Shown here in pieces: positions 1-8,738 of a stretch of DNA of 64,000 nt. The stretch covers positions 140,690 through 204,689 of the forward strand of contig CAVTJL010000003.1 of NCBI GenBank assembly GCA_963735065.1, written 5' to 3'. The DNA is from CAVTJL01 sp963735065 (GTDB taxonomy: Bacteria; Pseudomonadota; Alphaproteobacteria; Geminicoccales; Geminicoccaceae). The notes below the pieces were generated by a model, which was not told the DNA's origin, made no database searches, and was given only the letters and a program-made list of their open reading frames with translations. Position 1 is the first letter of the stretch. Each line of letters starts with the position of its first letter. Made by a program: the position numbers and the translations under genes.

Positions 1-84
1 GTCGGTCGGGCCGCCGAACATCATCGTGCCGAGGCAGAGCGGCGAGACCTTGAGGCCCGAGCGGCCGAGATTGCGATAGTCCAT
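1..84 (-). CDS. Aldo/keto reductase, N-terminal fragment
   Basis: The reverse strand from 84 to the window edge encodes 28 residues that open with MDYRNLGRSGLKVSPLCLGT. This is the typical N-terminus of NAD(P)H-dependent aldo/keto reductases: first beta strand, then the G-R-SGLKVS and LGTM signature. The rest lies outside the window, so substrate and completeness cannot be judged. The 6PGDH-like gene lies upstream in the same orientation with a 38-base gap, so the two may be co-transcribed. Confidence 0.8.
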   Translation of the reverse strand, partial: MDYRNLGRSGLKVSPLCLGTMMFGGPTD

Positions 85-122
85 CTGCTGTCTCCGGGAA
101 GGGGCGGCCCTGGCCGCCCTAG

Positions 123-908
123 TCACAAAATATCGTCGGGGTGGACGAACCCGCCGACCCGCGGCGGCGGCGGTGCCGAGCGCTCCTCCTCGAGGGCGGC
201 CGCCTGCTCCAGCATCACCGCCTGGGCCAGAAGCGGCACCGCCGCCTCGAGCTGCACGGCGTCGTCGAGAAGCCAGGGGGCCCGCGGCCCGGGCAGGGCA
301 TCGCCGAGGCCCAGCGCGGCCGTGGCCTCCTCGAGGGAGATGGGCTGGGGGCAGGCCTCGACAAGCTGCAGCACCTCGCTCGCCGCCTGGACCGCCGCTG
401 TCCGCAGCGCATCCCGCAGCATCAGGGCATAGTGCGCGGCTCCCGCCTCGCCCAGACGGGCGGCCCGGCCGGGCGCCGCCAGACGCGCGAGGGCAGGCAG
501 CGCCAGCTCCACGCCGCGCTGGTCGCCGGCGGCCAGCAGCGAGGGGGCTTCGGTCGTCCCCAGCTCGGCCACGTCCACATAGAAGAGCGAGCGGTGACGC
601 ATGCGCCGGAAGCGGCGAAGGGTATCGCACCAATAGCTGCCGGAGGCGTCGATCACGACGTCGCCCGGCTCGAGATGGAGGTAGGCCTGGTCGATCACCG
701 TGTCGACGATGGTGCCGAGCGGCAGGTCGAGAAGGATAAGGCGCGGATCCTCGAGCGCCTCCCGGAGCTGGGCATAGTCATCGAGGCACCGGACGCCGGC
801 CGGCACCTCGTCACGATCGGCGCCCAGCGGATGGAGCAGCGTCTCGAGGCCGGCGGCATGCGCCCGGCCCGCGAGGCCGGCCTCGGTCCCGATCACGGCG
901 AGCCGCAT
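123..908 (-). CDS. 6-phosphogluconate dehydrogenase-like NAD-binding protein (divergent)
   Basis: The protein has 261 residues. A Rossmann-type start (MRLAVIGTEAGLAGRAHAAG) is followed by a segment resembling the 6PGDH signature: LEPGDVVIDASGSYWCDTL, then FYVDVAELG near residues 80-117. In true 6PGDH the equivalent stretch is G-D-x-x-x-D-G-G-N-S-x-Y; here the GGN is replaced by A-S-G. The dinucleotide loop also lacks a clean GxGxxG. It therefore looks like a degenerate member of the beta-hydroxyacid dehydrogenase superfamily. Whether it is catalytic is unclear. It is cytosolic, with no signal peptide. Confidence 0.6.
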   Translation of the reverse strand: MRLAVIGTEAGLAGRAHAAGLETLLHPLGADRDEVPAGVRCLDDYAQLREALEDPRLILLDLPLGTIVDTVIDQAYLHLEPGDVVIDASGSYWCDTLRRFRRMRHRSLFYVDVAELGTTEAPSLLAAGDQRGVELALPALARLAAPGRAARLGEAGAAHYALMLRDALRTAAVQAASEVLQLVEACPQPISLEEATAALGLGDALPGPRAPWLLDDAVQLEAAVPLLAQAVMLEQAAALEEERSAPPPPRVGGFVHPDDIL

Positions 909-959
909 CCTGCCTCCTCCCCATCGTTTGCGGGGCGGACCTTAGAGGCCTCGGGCGCC

Positions 960-988
960 AAACAAAAGGGGCCGGTAACCCGGCCCCA
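960..988 (-). terminator. Rho-independent terminator of the small secreted-protein gene
   Basis: A perfect 8-bp GGGGCCGG/CCGGCCCC stem (968-975 with 980-987, loop TAAC) is followed, read on the minus strand, by TTTTGTT. It sits 25 bases past the stop of the gene at 1013-1192 and matches the classic intrinsic terminator layout. Confidence 0.8.
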
Positions 989-1012
989 GCGATCGAGTGC
1001 AAGGCTGGAAGA

Positions 1013-1192
1013 TCAGCCCTTGACGTCCTTGTCGCCCTGCGTCGGACGGCTCTGCGGGCCGCTCGGCGTCTGCTGGGAGCCCTGCGAGGCCAGGATCTGA
1101 TCCTTGCTCGCCGTATGATAGCTGCAGGCCGCGGCCATACCGGCCGATCCCAACAGGAAGCCTGCGGCAAGAGCGAATGCCAGGAAGCGCAT
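1013..1192 (-). CDS. Small secreted protein of unknown function
   Basis: The product is 59 residues: a signal peptide (MRFLAFALAAGFLLGSAGMA, then AA) and a short hydrophilic tail rich in Gln, Ser, Asp and Lys. A single Cys follows the predicted cleavage site, but there is no clean lipobox. The start at 1192 is chosen over an upstream ATG because AAAGGAGA stands at the right distance before it. It is a single-gene unit with its own intrinsic terminator. No family is recognised. Confidence 0.65.
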   Translation of the reverse strand: MRFLAFALAAGFLLGSAGMAAACSYHTASKDQILASQGSQQTPSGPQSRPTQGDKDVKG

Positions 1193-1338
1193 GGCGTCTC
1201 TCCTTTGCGTGGCCATCGTCAAGGAAGATTACTCATCTGTCAGAAAAAGCAAGCGGGAGGGTGTCCCGCTCTTCCGTCCATCGCCGCGGGGCGCCATGAT
1301 TGGTGCCGCAGCGAGGAAACGATCCCAGGGGGCCCACC

Positions 1339-2109
1339 ATGAATCTCTTCGACCTCACCGGCCGCGTCGCCATCGTGACCGGCGGCAATGGCGGCATCGG
1401 CCTTGGCATGGCCAAGGGCCTGGCCGGGGCGGGCGCCAAGATCCTGGTCGTCGGCAGGAACGCCGAGAAGAACAAGGACGCGGTAGCCGAGCTGAGGCAG
1501 CTGGGCTCCGAGGCGCAAAGCCACGAGGCCGACCTCACCAAGGAGGCCGATTGCCATGCGATGGTCCAGGCCGCGGTCGACGCCTTCGGCGGGGCCGACA
1601 TCCTCGTCAACAATGCCGGCACCAACGTGCGCAAGCGGCCCGAGGAGTACTCGCTGGCCGAGTGGCATCACGTCATCGACACCAACCTCACCTCGGCCTT
1701 CGTCGCCAGCCAGGCTGTCCATCCCGTCATGAAGAAGGCCGGCGGCGGCAAGATCATCAACATCGGCTCCATGATGTCGATCTTCGGCGCCTCGTTCACC
1801 GCGCCCTACGCCGCCACCAAGGGCGGCATCGTGCAGATGACGAAGGCCATGGCCTGCGCCTGGGCGGTCGAGAACATCCAGGTGAACGCGGTGCTGCCCG
1901 GCTGGATCGACACGGCGCTGACCAGGCGCGCGCGCCAGGATATTCAGGGCCTCCACGACGGGATCCAGAAGCGCACGCCGGCCGGGCGCTGGGGTGTGCC
2001 CGATGACTTCGGCGGCATCGCCGTGTTCCTGGCGGCGCCGGCCTCGGACTTCCTGACCGGCACGGCAATCCCCGTGGACGGCGGCTACTCCGTGCAGGGC
2101 GCCGTGTAA
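1339..2109 (+). CDS. Short-chain dehydrogenase/reductase (classical SDR)
   Basis: The protein has 256 residues, the usual classical SDR length. TGGNGGIG at residues 14-21 binds the dinucleotide and the NNAG motif follows. The catalytic triad is visible as S144, Y157 and K161 (PYAATKGG). PGWIDT and the C-terminal DGG motif are also typical. The closest functional groups would be glucose/gluconate-type or 3-oxoacyl-reductase-like SDRs; the substrate cannot be told from sequence. The start at 1339 is preferred because the FDLTGRVAIVTG N-terminus fits the family and an AGGGGG lies upstream. It appears monocistronic. Confidence 0.85.
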   Translation: MNLFDLTGRVAIVTGGNGGIGLGMAKGLAGAGAKILVVGRNAEKNKDAVAELRQLGSEAQSHEADLTKEADCHAMVQAAVDAFGGADILVNNAGTNVRKRPEEYSLAEWHHVIDTNLTSAFVASQAVHPVMKKAGGGKIINIGSMMSIFGASFTAPYAATKGGIVQMTKAMACAWAVENIQVNAVLPGWIDTALTRRARQDIQGLHDGIQKRTPAGRWGVPDDFGGIAVFLAAPASDFLTGTAIPVDGGYSVQGAV

Positions 2110-2230
2110 CGCCAAGGGGACCCGGCGCGAGACGCATTGAAGTTGGGGTAGCGTTCGGGTTAGGGTTCCTTCACCTTCGCTGGGAAGGTGGTGGGGAAAT
2201 GTTTGATCAGCCGGGAGGGGCAGTGCGCCT

Positions 2231-2521
2231 ATGCGCCCCGTAGTCAGGAAGTGGCTCGAGCGCGCGCGTATGCTTCTCCTTGCGGCTGGGGCCGGGCATG
2301 CGGCTCACGCGGCGGCGCCCGCCAATCAGAGCGCCGTGCGGATCACCGAGGCGCAGGTATGGCAGGCGGCGCGTGAGATCGGCACCGCCGAGGCCTACCA
2401 ACGCTATCTCCAGCTCTTTCCCGTGGGTGCCTATGCCGAGGATGCGTTCCGGTGCATTGTCGAGCAGTCGGTCGGCCTCAACAGCTGCGCCATCGAGCCG
2501 GCGGGGGGGCGGCCGGCGTGA
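2231..2521 (+). CDS. Small exported protein with an amphipathic helical segment
   Basis: The protein has 96 residues. The N-terminus is basic and then hydrophobic (RMLLLAAGAGHAAHAAA), consistent with a signal peptide. The mature part contains AWQAAREIG-like and YQRYLQLFPVGAYAEDAF segments, a pattern seen in helical repeat tails of caspase-like or TPR-type secreted proteins. Two Cys near the C-terminus could pair. It lies 41 bases before a lipoprotein gene in the same orientation, probably one operon. Function is unknown. Confidence 0.55.
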   Translation: MRPVVRKWLERARMLLLAAGAGHAAHAAAPANQSAVRITEAQVWQAAREIGTAEAYQRYLQLFPVGAYAEDAFRCIVEQSVGLNSCAIEPAGGRPA

Positions 2522-2562
2522 GCGCGGCTGCGGTCGCCGGCACACTGTTGGCGCTCTACTGA

Positions 2563-3288
2563 ATGACGGTCTTGCGGGCTGAGGTGACGAGGGTGAGCCA
2601 GGCGCGGGTCGTGATGGCCGTGCTCGCTCTCGCGCTGCTCGCCGGCTGTGGTGGGAACCGCGTTCGCGTCTCCGGTGTCGGCGGGCCGCGGCTCGACTAT
2701 CAGCCGCCCGGGACGACGCCGGCAGGTCCGGTCACCGTGGAGCTCTCGGAGTCGCCGAGGGATGCGCTGGCGGCGGTCGAGGAGGCGATGCGGGCGAACG
2801 GCCTTCACGCCACGTCGGTGGACCCTCGAGCCTCCCTGGTGGTCGGGATCTATGAGGGCGATCCGCAGCCCTACGTCGACTGTGGGGCCATCGAGATTCT
2901 GCCAGGCGCCAAGGCGTCCGAGCCGGCGAGCCGGTTTCCGGCGGCGGTCCCGCAAGCCCGGCTGCCGCGGACCATCGGCAGCACGCGCACCCAGGTCGTG
3001 CGCACCATGCGCCTCGACGGCCGTGTCGTCGTGACGGCGATGCCTTCCGACGCCGGCACCTCGCTCACAAGCCGCGCCTACTATGCGATCACGCTGAGCT
3101 TCGCGCTCACAGGCGAGCTCGCCGACACCAATGTCGGGCCGCGCGTCGAGGTGATGAGCTTCACCTCCGACAGCTCGGGCAGCCTGCCCGCCGGCACCAC
3201 CTGCGTCCCCACCGGCCGGCTCGAGCGCCTGGCCCTGCCGCCGTCCGCGCCCCAGATCCTGACGCCGCAGGCGCCGTCCTCGAGCTGA
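2563..3288 (+). CDS. Lipoprotein of unknown function
   Basis: The product has 241 residues from the ATG. A GTG at 2593 gives a more compact signal peptide (VSQARVVMAVLALALLAGC) and may be the real start. The LLAGC lipobox predicts lipid attachment at Cys29 and an envelope location. The mature domain includes a segment on predicted additive sequence traits (DALAAVEEAMRANGL) and ends in a Pro/Ser-rich tail. No catalytic motif is seen. It follows the small exported protein at 2231 closely and is likely co-transcribed. Confidence 0.65.
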   Translation: MTVLRAEVTRVSQARVVMAVLALALLAGCGGNRVRVSGVGGPRLDYQPPGTTPAGPVTVELSESPRDALAAVEEAMRANGLHATSVDPRASLVVGIYEGDPQPYVDCGAIEILPGAKASEPASRFPAAVPQARLPRTIGSTRTQVVRTMRLDGRVVVTAMPSDAGTSLTSRAYYAITLSFALTGELADTNVGPRVEVMSFTSDSSGSLPAGTTCVPTGRLERLALPPSAPQILTPQAPSSS

Positions 3289-3325
3289 GAGGGACGTCGA
3301 GGCTGACCCGTCTGGACGAGCCTAG

Positions 3326-3934
3326 ATGAGCGTCGCTCCTTCCCGGGGCCGGCCGGCGCCCGGCGCCGGCGCCGCGGTCTCGCAGCCCGCCGTCCGGCCG
3401 CTCCCGGACTTCGGGCTGCGCCTCCGGCGACAGAGGCGTCTGATCGGCATGAAGCAGAGCCACGTGGCCGAGATGGCGGGCGTGTGCCAGACCACCGTGT
3501 CGCGTTGGGAAGCGGGCGTGATCGAGCCCGATCGCGGTCTCGCCGAGCGGGTGCTGCAGGCGCTCGGGCCCTGCGCATCGGCTGACCCGGCTCTCCGCCG
3601 CATGGTAGGGTCGTCCCGCCTGCCGATGCACCTCGTGACGGACGCGGACCATCGGCTGATCGCGGTCTCGCCCGAGCGGGCGGCCGAATGGGGCGTGCCA
3701 GCGGACGGCTATCTCGGCCGCTCCCTTTGGCCCTTCGCGACGCCTGCCATCACCAGCGCGGAGCATCAGCTCGCCGGCCGCGGCTGGTGGGACGATCCGA
3801 TGCCGGAGCCCATGCGGGTCCACGTCGAGGCAGCGCAGAGCGGGGCGCTGCGCATAGCCGCTGGCCTCATGCTCTGGGAGCGCCTCTGGCTGAGCGACGG
3901 CACCCCTGCTCGTCTGTGCACGACGGTGGCCTGA
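3326..3934 (+). CDS. XRE-family transcriptional regulator with a PAS-like C-terminus
   Basis: The protein has 202 residues. An N-terminal Cro/CI-type helix-turn-helix covers about residues 30-80 (LRLRRQRRLIGMKQSHVAEM, then VSRWEAGVIEPDRGL). The C-terminal half (HLVTDADHRLIAVSPERAAE, then WGVPADGYLGRSLW) has the shape of a small PAS-type sensor domain. It probably binds DNA and responds to a ligand or redox signal. The downstream HD hydrolase gene starts 68 bases later and could be a target or partner. Confidence 0.7.
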   Translation: MSVAPSRGRPAPGAGAAVSQPAVRPLPDFGLRLRRQRRLIGMKQSHVAEMAGVCQTTVSRWEAGVIEPDRGLAERVLQALGPCASADPALRRMVGSSRLPMHLVTDADHRLIAVSPERAAEWGVPADGYLGRSLWPFATPAITSAEHQLAGRGWWDDPMPEPMRVHVEAAQSGALRIAAGLMLWERLWLSDGTPARLCTTVA

Positions 3935-4002
3935 GCCTCGGGCCGCGCGCGCATATCTTATGCGGCGACAGCGCCGGCGAGGGTCGCTACAGCTCGCCCG
4001 CC

Positions 4003-4662
4003 ATGGACAAGAAGACAGCTTACGCTTCCGATGAAGGCGCCTGGCTCGACCGGCTCGAGCCTCGACTTCGGGCCCAGCTCCGCTTCCTGATCGAGGCCGA
4101 TGGCCTCAAGACCGTGATCCGAGGCAGCCGGATCGCCGACGGATCACGGCGGGAGAACAGCGCCGAGCACTCCTGGCATCTGGCGCTGTTCGCGATCGTG
4201 CTGTCGGAGTGGGCCATCGAGCCGGTCGACGTGCTCCGCACCGTGACGATGCTCGTCGTGCACGACCTCGTCGAGGTCCTATGCGGGGACACGCCGCTGT
4301 TCGACACGGTGGGCGCGGCGAGCCAGGCCGAGCGCGAGGCGGCCGCCGCGGCCAAGCTGTTCGGCCTGCTTCCCGGCGATCAGGGTGCAGCGCTCCGCCG
4401 CCTTTGGGAGGAGTTCGAGGCGGCCCAGACGGCGGACGCCCGCTTCGCCAAGGCGCTGGATCGGCTGCAGCCCATCCTGCTCAATCATCTGGTCGGAGGC
4501 GGCACCTGGACCGACTACGAGGTCGACGAGGATCGCGAGCGGTCCATGACGCGCCGCATCGCCGAGGGCTCGCCCACGCTCTGGGCCGCGGCCGAGGCCG
4601 TGTTCCGGGAGGCCGTTCGGGAAGGGTGGCTGAAACCCGCACCACGCCCTCCCGCACCCTGA
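4003..4662 (+). CDS. HD-domain metal-dependent phosphohydrolase, YfbR-like
   Basis: The protein has 219 residues. The order of metal ligands fits the HD_3/YfbR family: H56 in ENSAEHSWHLALFA, the H87-D88 doublet in VVHDLVEVLCGDT, and a later Asp. YfbR-type enzymes dephosphorylate deoxynucleoside 5'-monophosphates; this role is inferred from the family. The start at 4003 is chosen because a longer upstream frame runs through the XRE gene. It ends 7 bases before the convergent glycosyltransferase gene. Confidence 0.75.
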   Translation: MDKKTAYASDEGAWLDRLEPRLRAQLRFLIEADGLKTVIRGSRIADGSRRENSAEHSWHLALFAIVLSEWAIEPVDVLRTVTMLVVHDLVEVLCGDTPLFDTVGAASQAEREAAAAAKLFGLLPGDQGAALRRLWEEFEAAQTADARFAKALDRLQPILLNHLVGGGTWTDYEVDEDRERSMTRRIAEGSPTLWAAAEAVFREAVREGWLKPAPRPPAP

Positions 4663-4669
4663 GGATGGC

Positions 4670-6844
4670 TCAGCGCAGCCGATCGGCGCGGGCCATATGG
4701 GCGAGCTCGCCGACGAAGCGGGCGGCCTCGACGGCGCCGTTGGCCGGATCGAGCGCCGCCATCCGCCGGCACATCCTTGCCCGGACCTCCGGATCGAGCA
4801 GCTCCTGCAGCCGTTCCTCGAGCCGGTAGACGTCGCCCACGCGATGGGCGATCGCGAAGCCGCGCCGCTCGGCATGCTCGGCGCGCGCCAGCTGGTCGTC
4901 CATGATCGGGTTCTCGTTGGGCACGAGAAGGCTCGGGACGCGGGCGTGCAGCAGCTCGTGATAGGCGTTGTAGCCGACCGCGCTGACGACGATGTCGAAG
5001 GCCCGGTAGTAGCGGCTGGCGGGGAACAGCTCGATCAGGCGGACCCCGGCCGGCAGCTCCAGCGGCTGATCGCCGATCGGCGAGCCCAGGATCAGCACCT
5101 CGACGCCAGGCTGGGCGGCGAGGAAGGCCGCCGTGGTGCGGCGAACCTCGTCATAGGCGAAGTTGTTGCCGCTGCCGAGCTGGACGAGGACGCAGACGGC
5201 CGCGTCGTCCAGCCCCAGCTCCTGCCGTGCCGCCTCCCGGGAGAGAAGCTCGTCCGCATCGAGGAGGCGAAGCGGCGCCACCTGGTGGACCCTGTCCTTC
5301 AGCGCCACGGTCGGACCCTGGTCCAGCGCCCCGGCGATGTCGCCGGGCTCGATGACCGCGTCGAACCCGTCCTGGCGCCCCAGCGCCGTGGTATCGGCGG
5401 TGGGGCGCCACATCGCGCGCCGGATCCAGACGGACAGCGTCTCCGGCCGGTGTGCCAGGGCATTCAGCAGGCCCTGGTAGGGCATGTTGCCGTCGAAGAC
5501 CAAGGCGGCCGGGGCGTAGAAGCGCAGCATCTCGCCCAGCTCGTGGGCGAGCGCGCGGTTCCAGGCCCCGGTCTCGACCCCGAGATGGGTCCGAAACGGC
5601 AGATACTCGGTCAGGATGCCCATGGACTCGGCCAGGTGCGCGCCCTGCGAGAGGGTGACGACCACGGGCTCGAGCCCGGGACCCAGCCGTCGGGCGATCG
5701 CGAGCGCGCGGGTGAGGTGGCCCAGCCCCACGCCGTTCGAGGTGAAGAAGAGGATGCGCCGCTGCGTGCGGCCCGGCCTCGCCGCGGGTGGCGCCGGGGG
5801 GCCGATCAGGGCCCGCAGGCGCCGGGCGTGCCGGTCCGGCGAGAAGCGGTCGCCCACGAGCTGCACCGCGCGGCGGCGGAGCCGGGCGCAGGCCCCGGGA
5901 TCGGCGTGGAGCTGGCGGACGAGCGAGGCCGCCCCGGCGGGTGCCGCGTAGACGGCCGCATCCTCGAAGAGGTCGACGAAGGGCGGCGGCAGCACGGCCA
6001 CGCGCCCGGCGGCCAGCGCCTCGAGCACGGCGCGGCCGAAGGCCTCAACGAAGCGCCGATGATGGTAGTAGACGAAGAAGTCCAGGGTGCCGAGGAAGTC
6101 CCTCGGCGCCATGGCGTTGAAGGGAACGACCCGCCAGTTGGCCGGCAGGCCGCCCAAAAGCTCCACGAGGCCCGGAGGCAGGCCCAGGATGCGCACGCGC
6201 ATGTCCGGGGTGGCCGGGTAGATCTCGAGGATCTGCTCCGCGGTCTCGGGCCATTTGAGGAGATCGGGCCGGCTGTGGCGGCCGATGACCGGCAGCGCGC
6301 CCATCGGGCCGGGCTCGGGCAGGGCCCAGGCGGCGGGGTCGAGGATGCTGTGCCAGTCCTCTTCCGTGAGCGCCGGGGGTTCCGGCAGCGCCACGAGCTG
6401 CTCGCGCACCCGGGGGCCCACCGGCGCCCAGACCGGCGGCCGGCCGAGCAGGGCCTCCGCGTTGCGATGCACCTCGGCCCAGTCATAGAAAGGGGCGCCG
6501 TCGCCGTCGAAGGGCGGGTGGTGGGTGATGACGAGATGCTGCTCCGCCTCGAGGCGGAGGCGGGCCCGGGGCATGAAGCTCAGGACCTGCGGGTGGTGGA
6601 CGAGGAGGAGGGGTGCTGCCAGGGGCTGGGTCGGATCGACGAGATCGCACAAGCCGGCGTCGAGCGCCGCGCGGATGCCCGGGTGGAAGGGGTGCGAGCG
6701 CTTCAGCACCGGGCCTTTGAGGGCCACGAGCGCCGTGCGATAGCCGGCTCGCGCCTGGGCCTCGATCTCGCTCGCGAGCGCCGTCGAGGTGCCGCCCGGG
6801 AAGCGCGGGTCGGCGAGGATGATGATATCGTAGCGGGTGGCCAT
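4670..6844 (-). CDS. Two-domain glycosyltransferase (GT-B N-terminal domain plus MurG-like domain)
   Basis: The protein has 724 residues. Residues 1 to about 355 form one GT-B-type unit (MATRYDIIILADPRFPGG, then a C-terminal half with FFVYYHHRRFVEAFGRAVLE as in GT4 enzymes). Residues from about 370 form a second unit starting RRILFFTSNGVGLGHLTRAL, as in MurG/UDP-GlcNAc transferases. It ends in a GT28-like nucleotide-sugar site (FDIVVSAVGYNAYHELLHA, then PSLLVPNENPIMDDQLARAE). A role in surface or cell-envelope glycan assembly is inferred. The start at 6844 gives the natural first beta strand; a longer frame upstream overlaps the divergent gene at 6962. No membrane segments are seen. Confidence 0.8.
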   Translation of the reverse strand: MATRYDIIILADPRFPGGTSTALASEIEAQARAGYRTALVALKGPVLKRSHPFHPGIRAALDAGLCDLVDPTQPLAAPLLLVHHPQVLSFMPRARLRLEAEQHLVITHHPPFDGDGAPFYDWAEVHRNAEALLGRPPVWAPVGPRVREQLVALPEPPALTEEDWHSILDPAAWALPEPGPMGALPVIGRHSRPDLLKWPETAEQILEIYPATPDMRVRILGLPPGLVELLGGLPANWRVVPFNAMAPRDFLGTLDFFVYYHHRRFVEAFGRAVLEALAAGRVAVLPPPFVDLFEDAAVYAAPAGAASLVRQLHADPGACARLRRRAVQLVGDRFSPDRHARRLRALIGPPAPPAARPGRTQRRILFFTSNGVGLGHLTRALAIARRLGPGLEPVVVTLSQGAHLAESMGILTEYLPFRTHLGVETGAWNRALAHELGEMLRFYAPAALVFDGNMPYQGLLNALAHRPETLSVWIRRAMWRPTADTTALGRQDGFDAVIEPGDIAGALDQGPTVALKDRVHQVAPLRLLDADELLSREAARQELGLDDAAVCVLVQLGSGNNFAYDEVRRTTAAFLAAQPGVEVLILGSPIGDQPLELPAGVRLIELFPASRYYRAFDIVVSAVGYNAYHELLHARVPSLLVPNENPIMDDQLARAEHAERRGFAIAHRVGDVYRLEERLQELLDPEVRARMCRRMAALDPANGAVEAARFVGELAHMARADRLR

Positions 6845-6961
6845 GCCTCGGCCCGTGCTGCCTGCGTCCCTGCGCTGCGCCGGGCTGCGTCGGGACAGGT
6901 AGACGAGGCGCGTAACAGGTCGAGCGCCCGAGGTCGAGCAGGGCGACCGATGGAGGGGGCG

Positions 6962-7507
6962 ATGGTGGCGGGGCGGGGAGGTGCGGGACGATCGAGGCCG
7001 AGGCTCGAGGGTGCCCTTGGCGGCCTTCTCGGGCGCAGGCCCGCGCCCGCGGAGGAGGAGCCGGGCCCGGCGCCGCTGCCGGCGCCGATCCTCGCGGGCT
7101 CGCCGCTGGCCGAGCGCCGGCCGATCCTGACCGTGCTCTGGGGGCTCGGCGACGACAGCCGGCTCGTCGTGGTCGACCGCATCATGGCAGCCACCCCGCC
7201 CGACGTGCTGCCCGTCTTCGTGCTGGACAGCACGGCCTTCGAGCCGTTGCGCCATCGCCGGGCGCTCTTCGAGCATCTGCCGCCCGCGGCCCAGCGCGCC
7301 GCCCGCTGGCCCGGCCTCGACTGGGAGCTCTACACCGCGCGCCGCTTCACCCTGCTGTGCTGGAAGTGGCAGCCGCTGCGTGTCGTGGGCTTCGGGCCCG
7401 TGGCACACGCCCAGCTGGCCGCCTGGCGCAGCTCCCCCCTGCTGCCGCCCGAGGTCCGCGCCATCGTCGCAGCCGAGCCCGACGCGGCGCCCGGCACCGA
7501 GGCCTAG
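6962..7507 (+). CDS. Conserved-looking protein of unknown function, divergent from the glycosyltransferase
   Basis: The product has 181 residues. A low-complexity Pro/Ala/Gly-rich N-terminus of about 45 residues precedes a compact domain (ILTVLWGLGDDSRLVVVDRI, then ARRFTLLCWKWQPLRVVGFG) with alternating hydrophobic strands. GGAGG stands 5 bases before the ATG at 6962; a second ATG at 6950 is possible. It shares an intergenic region with the divergent glycosyltransferase, so a related job in glycan metabolism is possible but unproven. Confidence 0.6.
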   Translation: MVAGRGGAGRSRPRLEGALGGLLGRRPAPAEEEPGPAPLPAPILAGSPLAERRPILTVLWGLGDDSRLVVVDRIMAATPPDVLPVFVLDSTAFEPLRHRRALFEHLPPAAQRAARWPGLDWELYTARRFTLLCWKWQPLRVVGFGPVAHAQLAAWRSSPLLPPEVRAIVAAEPDAAPGTEA

Positions 7508-7528
7508 GCCGCCCAGGCGCCGCCAGGC

Positions 7529-8593
7529 TCAGAGCCAGGGGCTGGCGCTGCCGTCGGCGGCACGCTCGCTGTCCGGCTGGCGCGGCTCCCAGACGGCGGC
7601 CAGCGTCCGCAGCCGCGCCACCTCGGACGGCGGCAGGCCGGCCACGAGGGCATCGCGGCTCTGCGTCAGGGCCTGGCGCTCCGAGCCGGGCGGGCTCAGC
7701 CGCAGGGCGATCTCGAGCCACAGCGCCGCCTGGGCACGGTCGGCCGCGTCGCCGTCCGCGAGCAGCCGGGCGAGCGCCGCCTGCGCCGGCACGTGGCCCT
7801 GGTCCGCCGCCAGGGTCAAGAGCCGCTCGGCCGCGACCGGGTCGGGACCCAGCGTCTCCCCGCTCTCGCGCAGCAGCCCGGCCCGGTACGCCGCCTCGGC
7901 ATCGTCCGCCTGCGCCGCGGTAAGGAGCCAGCCCAGCGCCTGGGCCTCGTCGCGCGGCACGCCCCGGCCCTCGAGATAGAGGAGGCCCAGCTGGCGCTGT
8001 GCCGGCGGATAGCCGCGCTTCGCGGCCTGCAGATAAGCCGCCGCGGCGGCAGCCGGATCGGCCGGGGTGCCCTGGCCCAGCTCCAGCAGGCGGCCCACCA
8101 TGAACCCCGCCTCGAGATCGCCCTGAGCCGCCGCACGCCGGAACCAGACGAGCGCCTGGGCCGGATCGGGGGCGAGGCCGCCCAGCCCGCCCAGCCACGC
8201 ATAGGCGAGCTGCGCCTGCGCCGGCGCGTAGCCCTGATCCGCCGCGGCCCGCAGCCAGCGTACCGCCGTCGCCCGGTCGGCCGGCACGCCCCAGCCCTTG
8301 GCATAGAGCCGGGCCAGCGCGAACTGGCTGGGCGCATGGCCCCGGCCGGCGGCGAGCTGCAGCATGCGCACCGCGGTGCCGACATCGGCCTCGGGCGGGC
8401 CCGGCGCCAGCTCGCGCATCGCCTGGTCATAGAGGCGGTCGAGCGCCTTGCCCTGCAGCTGCGCCTGCGCGGCCTGCGCGGGCGGCTGCTTCGGCGGCGG
8501 GGCATCGGCAGCGCAGCCGGCGAGCGCCAAGGTCAGCACGAGGCCGACGCCCCGGCAGGCTCTCAGCCCTGTCGATCGCCCGGGCAGGCACAT
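7529..8593 (-). CDS. Sel1-repeat (TPR-like) lipoprotein
   Basis: The protein has 354 residues. A signal peptide ends in LTLALAGC, so the mature protein would be lipidated at that Cys. About seven Sel1-like repeats of around 36 residues follow, with the motif A-x-x-x-L-A-x-x-Y-x-x-G-x-G-V-x-x-D-x-x-x-A (for example YAKGWGVPADRATAVRWLRA). Sel1 proteins act as scaffolds for protein contacts, often in envelope stress or virulence. GGAAGGAG before the ATG at 8593 supports this start. It ends 22 bases from the convergent gene at 6962-7507. Confidence 0.85.
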   Translation of the reverse strand: MCLPGRSTGLRACRGVGLVLTLALAGCAADAPPPKQPPAQAAQAQLQGKALDRLYDQAMRELAPGPPEADVGTAVRMLQLAAGRGHAPSQFALARLYAKGWGVPADRATAVRWLRAAADQGYAPAQAQLAYAWLGGLGGLAPDPAQALVWFRRAAAQGDLEAGFMVGRLLELGQGTPADPAAAAAAYLQAAKRGYPPAQRQLGLLYLEGRGVPRDEAQALGWLLTAAQADDAEAAYRAGLLRESGETLGPDPVAAERLLTLAADQGHVPAQAALARLLADGDAADRAQAALWLEIALRLSPPGSERQALTQSRDALVAGLPPSEVARLRTLAAVWEPRQPDSERAADGSASPWL

Positions 8594-8738
8594 CCGGGAC
8601 GCTCCTTCCCTCAATGGCCCGAAAGAATGCCCCAGCCCGCCACGCCCGATCAAGCGCCGACGCGCCGACCACAGCACAGCGAGCCCCGGGATATGATCGA
8701 GGCGAAAGGAATTTCTGATTTTTTCTTCTTTTTGTCGG

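Noticed and set aside
4697..6950. Long plus-strand frame opposite the two-domain glycosyltransferase
   Set aside because: Only the part after 6962 has a ribosome site and natural composition. The upstream part is an antisense shadow of the glycosyltransferase.
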